DNA from: Patescibacteria group bacterium
Lineage (GTDB): Bacteria > Patescibacteriota > Patescibacteriia > Patescibacteriales > UBA12465
NCBI GenBank assembly: GCA_028681575.1
Contig: JAQUHX010000006.1
Span: 1 to 40,863, forward strand
Direction: 5' to 3'
DNA length: 40,863 nucleotides
A program made the position numbers and the translations under genes. Positions within the stretch are counted from its first letter, which is position 1; the number at the start of each line of letters is the position of its first letter. This document shows positions 15,555-22,554 of the stretch, piece by piece. The notes under the pieces were generated by a model. It saw only the letters and a program-made list of their open reading frames with translations, did not search any database and was not told the DNA's origin.

Positions 15555-16595
15555 ATGATTCGAGAAATATTAAAAAAAATAAAAAAGGCTCCTTCTTCAA
15601 AAATTGATTTAAAGGAGGCCAAGTTACGTTTAAAAGCGGCAAATAATTTTTGGGCGCAATTGCCGCGTCCAATTTTAGCTCAAGCGCCTTTAGCAGGTTT
15701 TACTGATTCTCCTTTTCGGCAAATTGTCGCTAGTTTTGGAGCAATGGTTACTTATAGTGAAATGATTTCGGCGGCGGCTCTTTTTTATGATTCGGCAGAA
15801 ACCTATCGTCTTCTAAAATTTAGCCCCAAAAAAGAGGGGCACTATGTTGTTCAATTATTTGGAGCCGAGCCGGAGCATTTTGCGGTGGCTAGTCGTTTAG
15901 TAACAGAAAAAATAAAACCAGCAGGAATTGATATTAATTTTGGTTGTCCAGTGCCTAAGGTGACCAAGCAGGGAGCGGGAGCTGCCTTAATGGCTGATTT
16001 GCCTCGGGCTCGAGCAGTGGTTGAAGCAGTTTTAGCTAACACTGATTTACCTGTCTCTATTAAAATTAGAAGCGCTTCTGGCGCTGTCGGGGCTAAAGAT
16101 TTTTTAGCTTATCTTAAAGATTTGCCGATTGCCGCCTTGATGATTCATGGTCGAACTCGAAAACAGGGTTTTGCTGGACCGGTAGATGTGGCGACAATTA
16201 AAGAAGCAGTTGCTAACTTCTCTGGTCCAGTTCTAGCTAATGGGGGGGTAAATTCTTTAGCTGAAGCTAATCATCTTTTAGAGGTAAGCGGCGCTGCCGG
16301 TCTTGGTCTGGGGCGAGGTTCATTGGGGCGACCCTGGTTGTTTAGAGAGATTATTAATCAGAAGGAGGAAAAATTTTCTTGGCCAGAGATTGCCTCTTTA
16401 ATGTTGACTCAAGGGCGACTAACTGAAAAGCTAAAGGGAAGTGAGGCTTTTTTAGAATTGCGCAAACAGTTATGTTATTATGTTCAAGGCCTGCCCGATG
16501 CTAGCAGTATTCGATCGGCAGTTGTCAAAATAAAAAATTATTTCGATTTAAAAAATATTTTAGAACCAGTTATTAAAAAGAAAAATCCTCTTTAA
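15555..16595 (+). CDS. dus: tRNA-dihydrouridine synthase
   Basis: An FMN-dependent enzyme that reduces specific uridines in the tRNA D-loop to dihydrouridine. The TIM-barrel begins with 'ILAQAPLAGFTDSPFRQI' at 40-57; 'YSEMISAAALFY' is typical. The catalytic Cys is C131 in 'DINFGCPVPKVTKQGAGAAL'. 'VSIKIRSA', 'MIHGRTRKQGFAGP' (substrate and FMN contacts) and 'GLGLGRGSLGRPWLF' follow. The N-terminal 37 residues are a Lys-rich extension. It resembles the DusB type most, but the subfamily cannot be fixed by eye. Confidence 0.93.
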   Translation: MIREILKKIKKAPSSKIDLKEAKLRLKAANNFWAQLPRPILAQAPLAGFTDSPFRQIVASFGAMVTYSEMISAAALFYDSAETYRLLKFSPKKEGHYVVQLFGAEPEHFAVASRLVTEKIKPAGIDINFGCPVPKVTKQGAGAALMADLPRARAVVEAVLANTDLPVSIKIRSASGAVGAKDFLAYLKDLPIAALMIHGRTRKQGFAGPVDVATIKEAVANFSGPVLANGGVNSLAEANHLLEVSGAAGLGLGRGSLGRPWLFREIINQKEEKFSWPEIASLMLTQGRLTEKLKGSEAFLELRKQLCYYVQGLPDASSIRSAVVKIKNYFDLKNILEPVIKKKNPL

Positions 16596-16598
16596 AAT

Positions 16599-17009
16599 AT
16601 GATTTTAAAAATAAATACAACAATTCCCGATACTGTTAACGTTTCCTTATTAAAAGAAGGTCAAGTTTTTTTACTTAAAGATATTTTGACACCCCGGGCT
16701 CAATCTGAGAATTTATTGTTGGCAATTATTGATATTCTGGCGGAGGCAAAAATTTCTTGGTCGGATTTAGATGGAATTCAGGTAGTAGTTCGAGGGGGCT
16801 CCTTTACAAGCCTGAGAATTGGAGTTTTGACTGCTAACGCTTTAGCTTATGCGGCTAATTTGCCTTTGCAAGCAATTGGAGTTGACGGTGAAGATTTATC
16901 AAAAGATAATTTAAAAAAATTTTTAAATCATAAAATTGCTGTTCCAGAATACGATGGGGAGCCGAATATAGGACAGACTAAAAAGAAAAGCAAGCAGGTA
17001 TCTAATTAA
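16599..17009 (+). CDS. tsaB: TsaB-like t6A biosynthesis protein, short form
   Basis: TsaB is the inactive ASKHA paralogue that dimerises with TsaD in the pathway making threonylcarbamoyl-adenosine in tRNA. The 136-residue protein matches the N-terminal half: 'MILKINTT' strand, 'QSENLLLAIIDIL', 'DLDGIQVVVRGGSFTSLRIGVLTANALAYA' (the GPGSFTG-like loop here reads 'RGGSFTS'). The second half of the usual ~220-230 residues is missing, replaced by a short hydrophilic Lys-rich tail. No frameshifted remainder is seen before the DnaA-box region. It follows dus by three bases. Confidence 0.78.
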   Translation: MILKINTTIPDTVNVSLLKEGQVFLLKDILTPRAQSENLLLAIIDILAEAKISWSDLDGIQVVVRGGSFTSLRIGVLTANALAYAANLPLQAIGVDGEDLSKDNLKKFLNHKIAVPEYDGEPNIGQTKKKSKQVSN

Positions 17010-17010
17010 G

Positions 17011-17019
17011 TTATCCACA
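17011..17019 (+). promoter_or_regulatory. Consensus DnaA box 1
   Basis: TTATCCACA, an exact match to the consensus DnaA-binding 9-mer, one base after the tsaB stop codon. A second copy lies 37 bases downstream on the same strand. Confidence 0.6.
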
Positions 17020-17040
17020 GCGAAAAAACAAGTATTTTTT

Positions 17041-17068
17041 AAGTCACTTATCCACAGTGATTTTTTTT
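17041..17068 (+). terminator. Terminator-like hairpin enclosing DnaA box 2
   Basis: AAGTCACT (17041-17048) and AGTGATTT (17056-17063) pair with one G-T wobble around a seven-base loop, followed by Ts to 17068. It probably ends the cysS-dus-tsaB transcript. The consensus DnaA box TTATCCACA occupies 17048-17056, exactly the loop plus one base on each side. Confidence 0.6.
17048..17056 (+). promoter_or_regulatory. Consensus DnaA box 2
   Basis: A second exact TTATCCACA, in the same orientation as box 1, located 60 bases before the mraZ -35 element. Confidence 0.6.
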
Positions 17069-17116
17069 ATTCTAAGATTAGCTAATATATTTTAAAAAGG
17101 GCTGACTTTTTTTGTG

Positions 17117-17145
17117 TTGACCCGGGTAGCGGCTTGGTGTATAAT
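17117..17145 (+). promoter_or_regulatory. Promoter of the mraZ division/cell-wall operon
   Basis: TTGACC (17117-17122), a 17-base spacer and TATAAT (17140-17145). The predicted start near 17152 gives a leader of about 60 bases. Confidence 0.8.
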
Positions 17146-17180
17146 TGGGGCATAAAGTCAAAAAGTGGGGAAAGGAGGTG
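17146..17180 (+). promoter_or_regulatory. Candidate MraZ operator and misplaced Shine-Dalgarno in the mraZ leader
   Basis: TGGGG occurs at 17146-17150 and 17166-17170, exactly 20 bases apart, and AAAGT(C/G) at 17154 and 17162. Known MraZ sites are TGGG-type repeats at 10-base steps (E. coli) or AAAGTG repeats (mycoplasmas), so autoregulation is plausible. AAAGGAGGTG (17171-17180) is a perfect anti-SD complement but lies 31 bases before the ATG. Confidence 0.4.
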
Positions 17181-17211
17181 AATTTCTTTTAACCACTAAG
17201 AAACAAGCTTT

Positions 17212-17643
17212 ATGTTTATCGGTGAGTATCAGCACAATCTAGATGACAAAGGGCGCTTGGCAATCCCGGCAAAGTTTAGAGGCGCCTTTAAAAAAGGAGC
17301 AGTTGTAACCAAAGGCTTGGATAACTGTTTGGTTTTGTATTCAGCTGAACAATTCTCAGTGATTGCTAAAAAATTTGCCGCTCTTCCTTTAAGTCAAGCG
17401 CGAGCGCGGGCTTTTTCTAGACATATGTTGGCGGGGGCAATGGATGTTGAATTTGATGTTCAGGGGCGAATAACTTTGCCCGAATATCTGCGCCAGTTTG
17501 CCGGCGTCAAGAAAAACGTTATCATCGCTGGCTTATATAATCATTTAGAAATTTGGGATGAAAGCGCTTGGAAGAATTATAAGGCTGATGCTGATAAGCA
17601 TAGTAACGAGATTGCTGAGCAGTTAGGAGATTTAGGTATTTAA
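17212..17643 (+). CDS. mraZ: Transcriptional regulator / division-cluster protein MraZ
   Basis: MraZ is an AbrB-like DNA-binding protein that forms a ring and, where studied, represses or activates its own division and cell-wall operon. The 143-residue protein has the expected two swapped-hairpin repeats: 'HNLDDKGRLAIPAKFR' near 8-23 and 'DVQGRITLPEYLR' near 82-94, each with the DxxGR motif. It is the first gene of the cluster, four bases before rsmH. The leader carries possible operator repeats. There is no Shine-Dalgarno sequence at the normal distance. Confidence 0.96.
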   Translation: MFIGEYQHNLDDKGRLAIPAKFRGAFKKGAVVTKGLDNCLVLYSAEQFSVIAKKFAALPLSQARARAFSRHMLAGAMDVEFDVQGRITLPEYLRQFAGVKKNVIIAGLYNHLEIWDESAWKNYKADADKHSNEIAEQLGDLGI

Positions 17644-17647
17644 AAAC

Positions 17648-18589
17648 ATGAGTTATTCCCATCAAGCAGTTTTACTGGAAACAGTCCTTTCTTATCTGGA
17701 ACCGCAAGCCGGTCAATGGTTTATTGATGGAACATTAGGTGGTGCTGGCTATACTATTGCTTTAGCGACGGCAGTTGGTTCGAGTGGTCGGGTCTTAGCT
17801 CTTGATTTAGATGATTTAGCTTTAGAAAATGCCCGGCAAAAGTTTTCTGCTCTGGGCTTAAATAATGTTTCTTTAATTAAAGGTAATTTTCGTAACTTGA
17901 TAAATATTGCTCAGTCCGAGTTTGGTCCAGAGCAAAAATGGTCCGGTTTAGTTTTAGACCTTGGTTTATCTTCGGCCCAAATAGATGATCAGAATCGTGG
18001 TTTTTCATTCCAAGGTAATCGCCCCCTAGATATGTCTTTCGGTGGGGAAGAGTTTGCCGCAGTAAAGACGACAACGATTGTTAACCGTTATCCGCTAGCA
18101 AAATTGGCGGCAATAATTTCAGAGTATGGCAATGAGCCTCAGGCCTGGAGTCTGGCTAAAAAAATTGTTCGGGCTCGCAAAAAAACAGAGATTAAAACTA
18201 CCGCTCAACTTCTAGAGATTACTGGCTTAAATCGCCCTTTTCGAGGAAAAACGCATCCGGCAACTAAATTATTTCAGGCTTTGCGGATGGAAACTAATCA
18301 AGAGAAAAAAGCTTTAGAGGAAGTATTGGCAGCTAGTTTAAAATTATTGGCTCCGGGTGGGAAATTAGTGGTTGTTTCCTTTCATAGCGGAGAAGACCGA
18401 ATAGTTAAAGAATTTATAAGAAGAGAAAGCCGAACTTGCATTTGTCCACCGACCGCCCCAGTTTGTATTTGTGAACATCAGAAACAGTTTAACCTTTTGA
18501 CAAAAAAACCAGTGATTGCCGATTTAGCTGAGAATAGTCGTAACCCTCGGGCTCGCAGCGCTAAACTCCGAGCAGCCATTAAAATTTAA
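17648..18589 (+). CDS. rsmH: 16S rRNA (cytosine(1402)-N4)-methyltransferase
   Basis: RsmH (MraW) N4-methylates C1402 in the 16S rRNA decoding centre using SAM. The 313-residue protein starts with the family hallmark 'HQAVLLETVLSYL', then 'FIDGTLGGAGYT' (SAM-binding loop, about 25-36), 'VLDLGLSSAQIDDQNRGFSF' near 102-121, 'PLDMSF', 'TKLFQALRMETNQE' near 207-220 and 'VVSFHSGEDRIVKEF' near 240-254. A Cys-rich segment 'CICPPTAPVCIC' near the C-terminus is typical. It sits second in the cluster after mraZ, as in most bacteria. Confidence 0.97.
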   Translation: MSYSHQAVLLETVLSYLEPQAGQWFIDGTLGGAGYTIALATAVGSSGRVLALDLDDLALENARQKFSALGLNNVSLIKGNFRNLINIAQSEFGPEQKWSGLVLDLGLSSAQIDDQNRGFSFQGNRPLDMSFGGEEFAAVKTTTIVNRYPLAKLAAIISEYGNEPQAWSLAKKIVRARKKTEIKTTAQLLEITGLNRPFRGKTHPATKLFQALRMETNQEKKALEEVLAASLKLLAPGGKLVVVSFHSGEDRIVKEFIRRESRTCICPPTAPVCICEHQKQFNLLTKKPVIADLAENSRNPRARSAKLRAAIKI

Positions 18590-18624
18590 TAATTTTTAAA
18601 TTCCAATAGGTTAACAATAATTTT

Positions 18625-18975
18625 ATGACGGCTTTTATCATCACTAAAAAATCTAATTATCTTACCGGTCAGGTAAAAATTGAGCGTCGCCTAAATCTCC
18701 GTTTTTTTAATTTGATTTTTGGTTTTTTAATTTTAATTCTCGGCACCGTTCAACTAGTTGTTGTTAATGATTTGGCAGTTAAAGGTTTTACAATTAGAGA
18801 GTTAAAAACTGAAGCAGCAAAGCTCGAAAGTGAGTTGCTTGATCGCGAGGCGCAAGTGATGAGAATGCAGGCTCACCAAGAATTAAATAATAAAGTTAGC
18901 CGCTTAAATATGGTTGCCGTTGGAGAAGTTGAATATTTAACAGTAAATGATAATAACGTTTTAGCTAAAAAATAG
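18625..18975 (+). CDS. ftsL: FtsL-like division protein
   Basis: A 116-residue bitopic protein with a basic N-terminus, one membrane helix (about 27-48, 'FFNLIFGFLILILGTVQLVVV') and an external helix 'IRELKTEAAKLESELLDREAQVMRMQAHQELNNKVSRL' that looks like a coiled coil. FtsL diverges too much for recognition by sequence alone; the call rests on topology plus position between rsmH and ftsI, where ftsL is normally found. FtsL would link FtsB/FtsQ and the FtsW-FtsI synthase at the septum. Confidence 0.75.
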   Translation: MTAFIITKKSNYLTGQVKIERRLNLRFFNLIFGFLILILGTVQLVVVNDLAVKGFTIRELKTEAAKLESELLDREAQVMRMQAHQELNNKVSRLNMVAVGEVEYLTVNDNNVLAKK

Positions 18976-19024
18976 AAAAGGACAATTTTAAAAAGCGGAG
19001 TTTTTTGGCTGAAGCAAGATTAAC

Positions 19025-21139
19025 ATGTGGCGCAAAGATGAGAGACAACAGAAGAAGAAAAAAGAGTCCGCAGATAATAATCGCCTGGGTTTGGTAGTCG
19101 CGATTATTTTTTTATTGGCAGCCTCTTTAATTGGCCGACTTTTTTATTTGCAAATTATAAAACATGATACTTATCGGGCGCTTGCGGCTAATCAGCACGA
19201 ATCTTCTGGGGAGTTGGCAGCTGAAAGAGGAAAAATTTTAATTACCGATTCCCTTAATCGCGCCGACGGTACTTATGCTTTGGCTACTAATAAAGATTTT
19301 TATTTAATTTTTGGAATTCCTAAAGATATTGAGGATCCAGTCTTCATTGCTGAGCAGATATATGAATTTTTTGACGCTGCGACCGTTCTTGAAGAAGTCG
19401 AGGCAGCAATTGGGACGACTACGCCACTTTTAGAAGAAGAGAGTTTAACTGATAAGATTAAGCGTTTAAATAATGATGATAGTTTAGATGCCGAAACACG
19501 GCGCCGAGAAATTGATGAAGCGATTCGTTATGAACACCATCGCCAAGAAGCAGCTGATCTTTTAGGCGAAAACGCGACTACTAAAGAACAGCTAATTACT
19601 ACTAAGAAGGCGGCGATTATAGAAAAGTATCAGACAAAGCTTAGTCGTCCTGGTGGTCAGTATACAGTTATCCGTAATAAGGTTAGTAATCAAACTTTGC
19701 TTGATTTTTACGCTTTTATGAATAATCGCTTGGCCTCTTCAACCGCCTCTTCAACGGTGATGGTTAAGCCCGATGATTTGATGATTTCGGTCGGTCAAGT
19801 TGTTAATCGGGAAACTAAAGAAGCGGTTAAGATAAAAGGTTTTAGTTTTGAAACAAAAAAATTCCGCTATTATCCAGAAGAAACCCTTGGTTCGCAGTTA
19901 CTTGGTTTTGTTAGTTATGCAGACAGTCAGGGTGCGGGGCGTTATGGTTTGGAGCAATATTTTAATAAGGAATTATCAGGAACAGTGGGCTATTACAAAG
20001 GTGAATTTGGTAATAATAATTCAGTTATTGTTAACGATCGTGAATATGTCGAACCAGTTCCCGGCGTTGATATTGTTTTAACAGTTGATCGGAGTCTTCA
20101 ATTTTTTGCTTGCGAAGAATTAGAAAAAACTGTGAAAAAATTCAACGCTAAGGGGGGCACGGTTTTGGCAATGGATGTTAAGACGGGAGCAATTTTAGCA
20201 ATGTGTTCCGCTCCTAATTTTGATCCTAATAATTATGGAGCAGTTAAGGACTTATCAATTTTTAAGAATCCGGCCATCACTGATCAATATGAGCCAGGGT
20301 CAGTCTTTAAAGCAATAACAATGGCGATTGCTTTAAATGAGGAGAAAGTGACTCCAAATACAATTTATCACGATTCAGGCGAAATCTATATTCAGGGATG
20401 GTCTAAGGCGATTCGTAATTCAGATTTTTCAACTAAAGGCGCTCATGGAGATGTTGATATGAATTATGTTTTGGAAAACTCTTTAAACACAGGCGCAATT
20501 TATGCAATGCGACAGGTGGGAGCAGGAACCTTTGCTGATTATGTTGAAAATTTTGGTTTCGGAAAAAGGACAGGAGTTGAATTAAGCGGAGAAGCTTTTG
20601 GTAATATTAATAATTTGAAACAAAAAAAAATTAAAGATATCGATGCCGCGGTCGCTTCTTTTGGTCAAGGGATATCAGTTACTCCTTTACAAATGCTCTC
20701 TTCTTATCAGGTTTTTGCTAATGATGGTTATTTAATGAAGCCTTATATCGTTAAAGAAATTCGTCGTCCTGATGGACAGGTATTTGTAACCAGTCCTGTT
20801 CGTGAACGTCAAGTAATTTCTGCCAAGACGGCGACAACTATTTTAGGAATGCTTGGCAATGTGGTTGTGACTGGCCATTCCAAGAAGGCGGATATCCCGG
20901 GTTATTATATTGGCGGTAAAACTGGAACTGCTCAAATTGCTGTTGATGGTAAGTATATTCAAGATCGTTATAATCATACTTTTGTAGGGATTGCGCCGAT
21001 TGACAATCCTCGGTTTGTTTTATTGACGAGAATTGACAGCCCCGAAGGAGTGCAGTACGCTGAGGGTTCGGCTTTGCCCCTATGGACGGAAGTAGCTAAG
21101 TTTATGCTTCAATATTATGAAGTTCCGAAAAGCAAATAA
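19025..21139 (+). CDS. ftsI: Penicillin-binding protein 2 / FtsI class B transpeptidase
   Basis: A monofunctional class B PBP that cross-links septal peptidoglycan outside the membrane. It has a Lys-rich cytoplasmic tail, one membrane helix (about 21-44), a pedestal/dimerisation domain, and the transpeptidase domain. The catalytic motifs are S426-V-F-K429 ('EPGSVFK'), S486-L-N488 and K632-T-G ('GGKTGTAQ'). The pedestal contains a charged helical insertion (about 105-215, with 'SLDAETRRREIDEAIRYEHH'), which makes the protein longer (704 residues) than typical FtsI (about 580). It lies between ftsL-like and the murF-like gene. Confidence 0.95.
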   Translation: MWRKDERQQKKKKESADNNRLGLVVAIIFLLAASLIGRLFYLQIIKHDTYRALAANQHESSGELAAERGKILITDSLNRADGTYALATNKDFYLIFGIPKDIEDPVFIAEQIYEFFDAATVLEEVEAAIGTTTPLLEEESLTDKIKRLNNDDSLDAETRRREIDEAIRYEHHRQEAADLLGENATTKEQLITTKKAAIIEKYQTKLSRPGGQYTVIRNKVSNQTLLDFYAFMNNRLASSTASSTVMVKPDDLMISVGQVVNRETKEAVKIKGFSFETKKFRYYPEETLGSQLLGFVSYADSQGAGRYGLEQYFNKELSGTVGYYKGEFGNNNSVIVNDREYVEPVPGVDIVLTVDRSLQFFACEELEKTVKKFNAKGGTVLAMDVKTGAILAMCSAPNFDPNNYGAVKDLSIFKNPAITDQYEPGSVFKAITMAIALNEEKVTPNTIYHDSGEIYIQGWSKAIRNSDFSTKGAHGDVDMNYVLENSLNTGAIYAMRQVGAGTFADYVENFGFGKRTGVELSGEAFGNINNLKQKKIKDIDAAVASFGQGISVTPLQMLSSYQVFANDGYLMKPYIVKEIRRPDGQVFVTSPVRERQVISAKTATTILGMLGNVVVTGHSKKADIPGYYIGGKTGTAQIAVDGKYIQDRYNHTFVGIAPIDNPRFVLLTRIDSPEGVQYAEGSALPLWTEVAKFMLQYYEVPKSK

Positions 21140-21151
21140 CAAGATAATTAT

Positions 21152-22438
21152 ATGCGGTCGTTGATAAAAATAATTTTAAAATTTTTAGCGAAACGTATTT
21201 TACAAAAATATCGCCCTCAAGTGGTGGGTATTACGGGCAGTATTGGTAAAAGCAGTGCCAAAGAAGCGGTTTATCAAGTTTTAGCGTCTCAGTTTCGGGT
21301 GCGCGTAACTGCTAAAAATTATAATAATGAATTAGGTGTTCCTTTGACAATCATTGGTCGCGAATCAGCCGGTCGTTCGGCTCAGCAGTGGTTAAAAATT
21401 TTTTTCTACGCTCTGGGTTTGATTTTAAAACGCCAGGCTGATTATCCTGAAATTTTAATTTTAGAATTAGGAGTTGATCGCCCAGGCGACATGGCCTATC
21501 TTTGTTCGATTGTCAGGCCTGAAGTTGGCTTAGTAACGGCTGTTTCTTACGCTCATCTAGAGTTTTTTGGCACTGTTAATAACATAAAAAAAGAAAAGCA
21601 GATTTTAATTGAGCAGGTGCCTAATAAAGGTTTATCGGTTTTAAATTATGATAACGAGCTAACTCGAGAAATGGCGGCTCTGAGTCGGGCGCGAGTCCTA
21701 ACTTATGGTTTAGACGAAAAGGTTGATTTACGAGCTCAAGATATTGTTTATAATTTTGAAAAGGGCGACTATGATTTATCCGGCATTCATTTTAAATTGA
21801 GTTACGATGGAGCAATTGTGCCGGTGTTTATGAAAAATGTTTTATCGGAGCCGGCTCTTTATGCCGCTTTAGCTGGGGCGGCGGTTGGCTTGTATTTTAA
21901 GCTTAACTTGGTAAACATTGCCGCTGCTTTGAGTAATTTTAATCTCCCGCCAGGACGAATGAATCTTTTGGCTGGTCTTAATCATAGCTTTATTCTTGAC
22001 GATACTTACAATGCTTCACCAGATGCCGCCGTGGCTGCTTTAAACATTTTATCTCGTTTAAAAGTTGCGCCAACTAGTAAAAAATACGCTGTTTTAGGGG
22101 ATATGCGCGAGATTGGCGATTTTACTGAGGCTGGTCATCGATTAGTTGGTAAAGTTGCGGCTCAATCAGGAATTGATAGTTTATTAGTAATTGGCGCTTG
22201 TTCTAAATTTATAAAAGCGGGGGCACTTGAGGCTGGTTTTCCCGATGAAAAAGTGCAGCTTTTATCAACTTTAGATGAGGCAGTCGCTTTTATTAGACCC
22301 TTAATTTCACATGGTGATGTTGTTTTAGTTAAGGGGTCGCAGGCGATGCGTTTAGAAAGAGTCGTTAAAGAAATTATGGCCGAGCCAGAGCAGGCTGACT
22401 CGCTTCTAGTGCGTCAGGGGCCGAGTTGGCAAAACTAA
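21152..22438 (+). CDS. murF: MurF-like Mur ligase lacking the N-terminal domain
   Basis: MurF joins D-Ala-D-Ala to UDP-MurNAc-tripeptide in cytoplasmic peptidoglycan precursor synthesis. The central ATPase domain begins almost at the N-terminus: P-loop 'GITGSIGKSS' at residues 26-35, then 'LELGVDRPGDM', 'VTAVSYAHLEFFGTV' and 'KEKQIL'. The C-terminal domain has the MurF hallmark 'DDTYNASPDAAVAAL' and 'LGDMREIG'. The usual ~80-90-residue uridine-binding domain before the P-loop is missing, and ftsI ends 12 bases upstream, so no longer start exists. Another Mur-ligase function is possible. Confidence 0.85.
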   Translation: MRSLIKIILKFLAKRILQKYRPQVVGITGSIGKSSAKEAVYQVLASQFRVRVTAKNYNNELGVPLTIIGRESAGRSAQQWLKIFFYALGLILKRQADYPEILILELGVDRPGDMAYLCSIVRPEVGLVTAVSYAHLEFFGTVNNIKKEKQILIEQVPNKGLSVLNYDNELTREMAALSRARVLTYGLDEKVDLRAQDIVYNFEKGDYDLSGIHFKLSYDGAIVPVFMKNVLSEPALYAALAGAAVGLYFKLNLVNIAAALSNFNLPPGRMNLLAGLNHSFILDDTYNASPDAAVAALNILSRLKVAPTSKKYAVLGDMREIGDFTEAGHRLVGKVAAQSGIDSLLVIGACSKFIKAGALEAGFPDEKVQLLSTLDEAVAFIRPLISHGDVVLVKGSQAMRLERVVKEIMAEPEQADSLLVRQGPSWQN

Positions 22439-22457
22439 AATAGTTAATAATCTCTTG

Positions 22458-22486
22458 AAAAAACCGCCATAAATAGCGGTTTTTTA
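22458..22486 (+). terminator. Terminator of the division/cell-wall operon
   Basis: AAAAAACCGC (22458-22467) pairs perfectly with GCGGTTTTTT (22476-22485) around an eight-base loop; the 3' arm provides the T-run. It lies 20 bases after the murF-like stop codon. Confidence 0.9.
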
Positions 22487-22497
22487 GAGTTTTTAAC

Positions 22498-22526
22498 TTG
22501 CTTATTGAAAAGGCCTGATTTATAAT
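22498..22526 (+). promoter_or_regulatory. Promoter of the rmlD-rmlA-GT2 operon
   Basis: TTGCTT (22498-22503), a 17-base spacer and TATAAT (22521-22526), starting 12 bases after the previous terminator. The predicted leader is about 22 bases and lacks a Shine-Dalgarno sequence. Confidence 0.7.
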
Positions 22527-22554
22527 AAATAGAGTTGATTTTTAATAAATATTT

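Noticed and set aside
17011-17160. Chromosomal replication origin at the two DnaA boxes
   Set aside because: Only two boxes in a 200-base gap, with no dnaA or dnaN nearby and no obvious unwinding-region repeats, so a regulatory role is more likely.
17171-17200. A five-codon leader peptide with an ATT start after the AAAGGAGGTG in the mraZ leader
   Set aside because: ATT starts are very rare and the frame is too short to support from one sequence.
19848-20081. Plus-strand 77-residue ORF inside ftsI
   Set aside because: An out-of-frame shadow of conserved PBP sequence.
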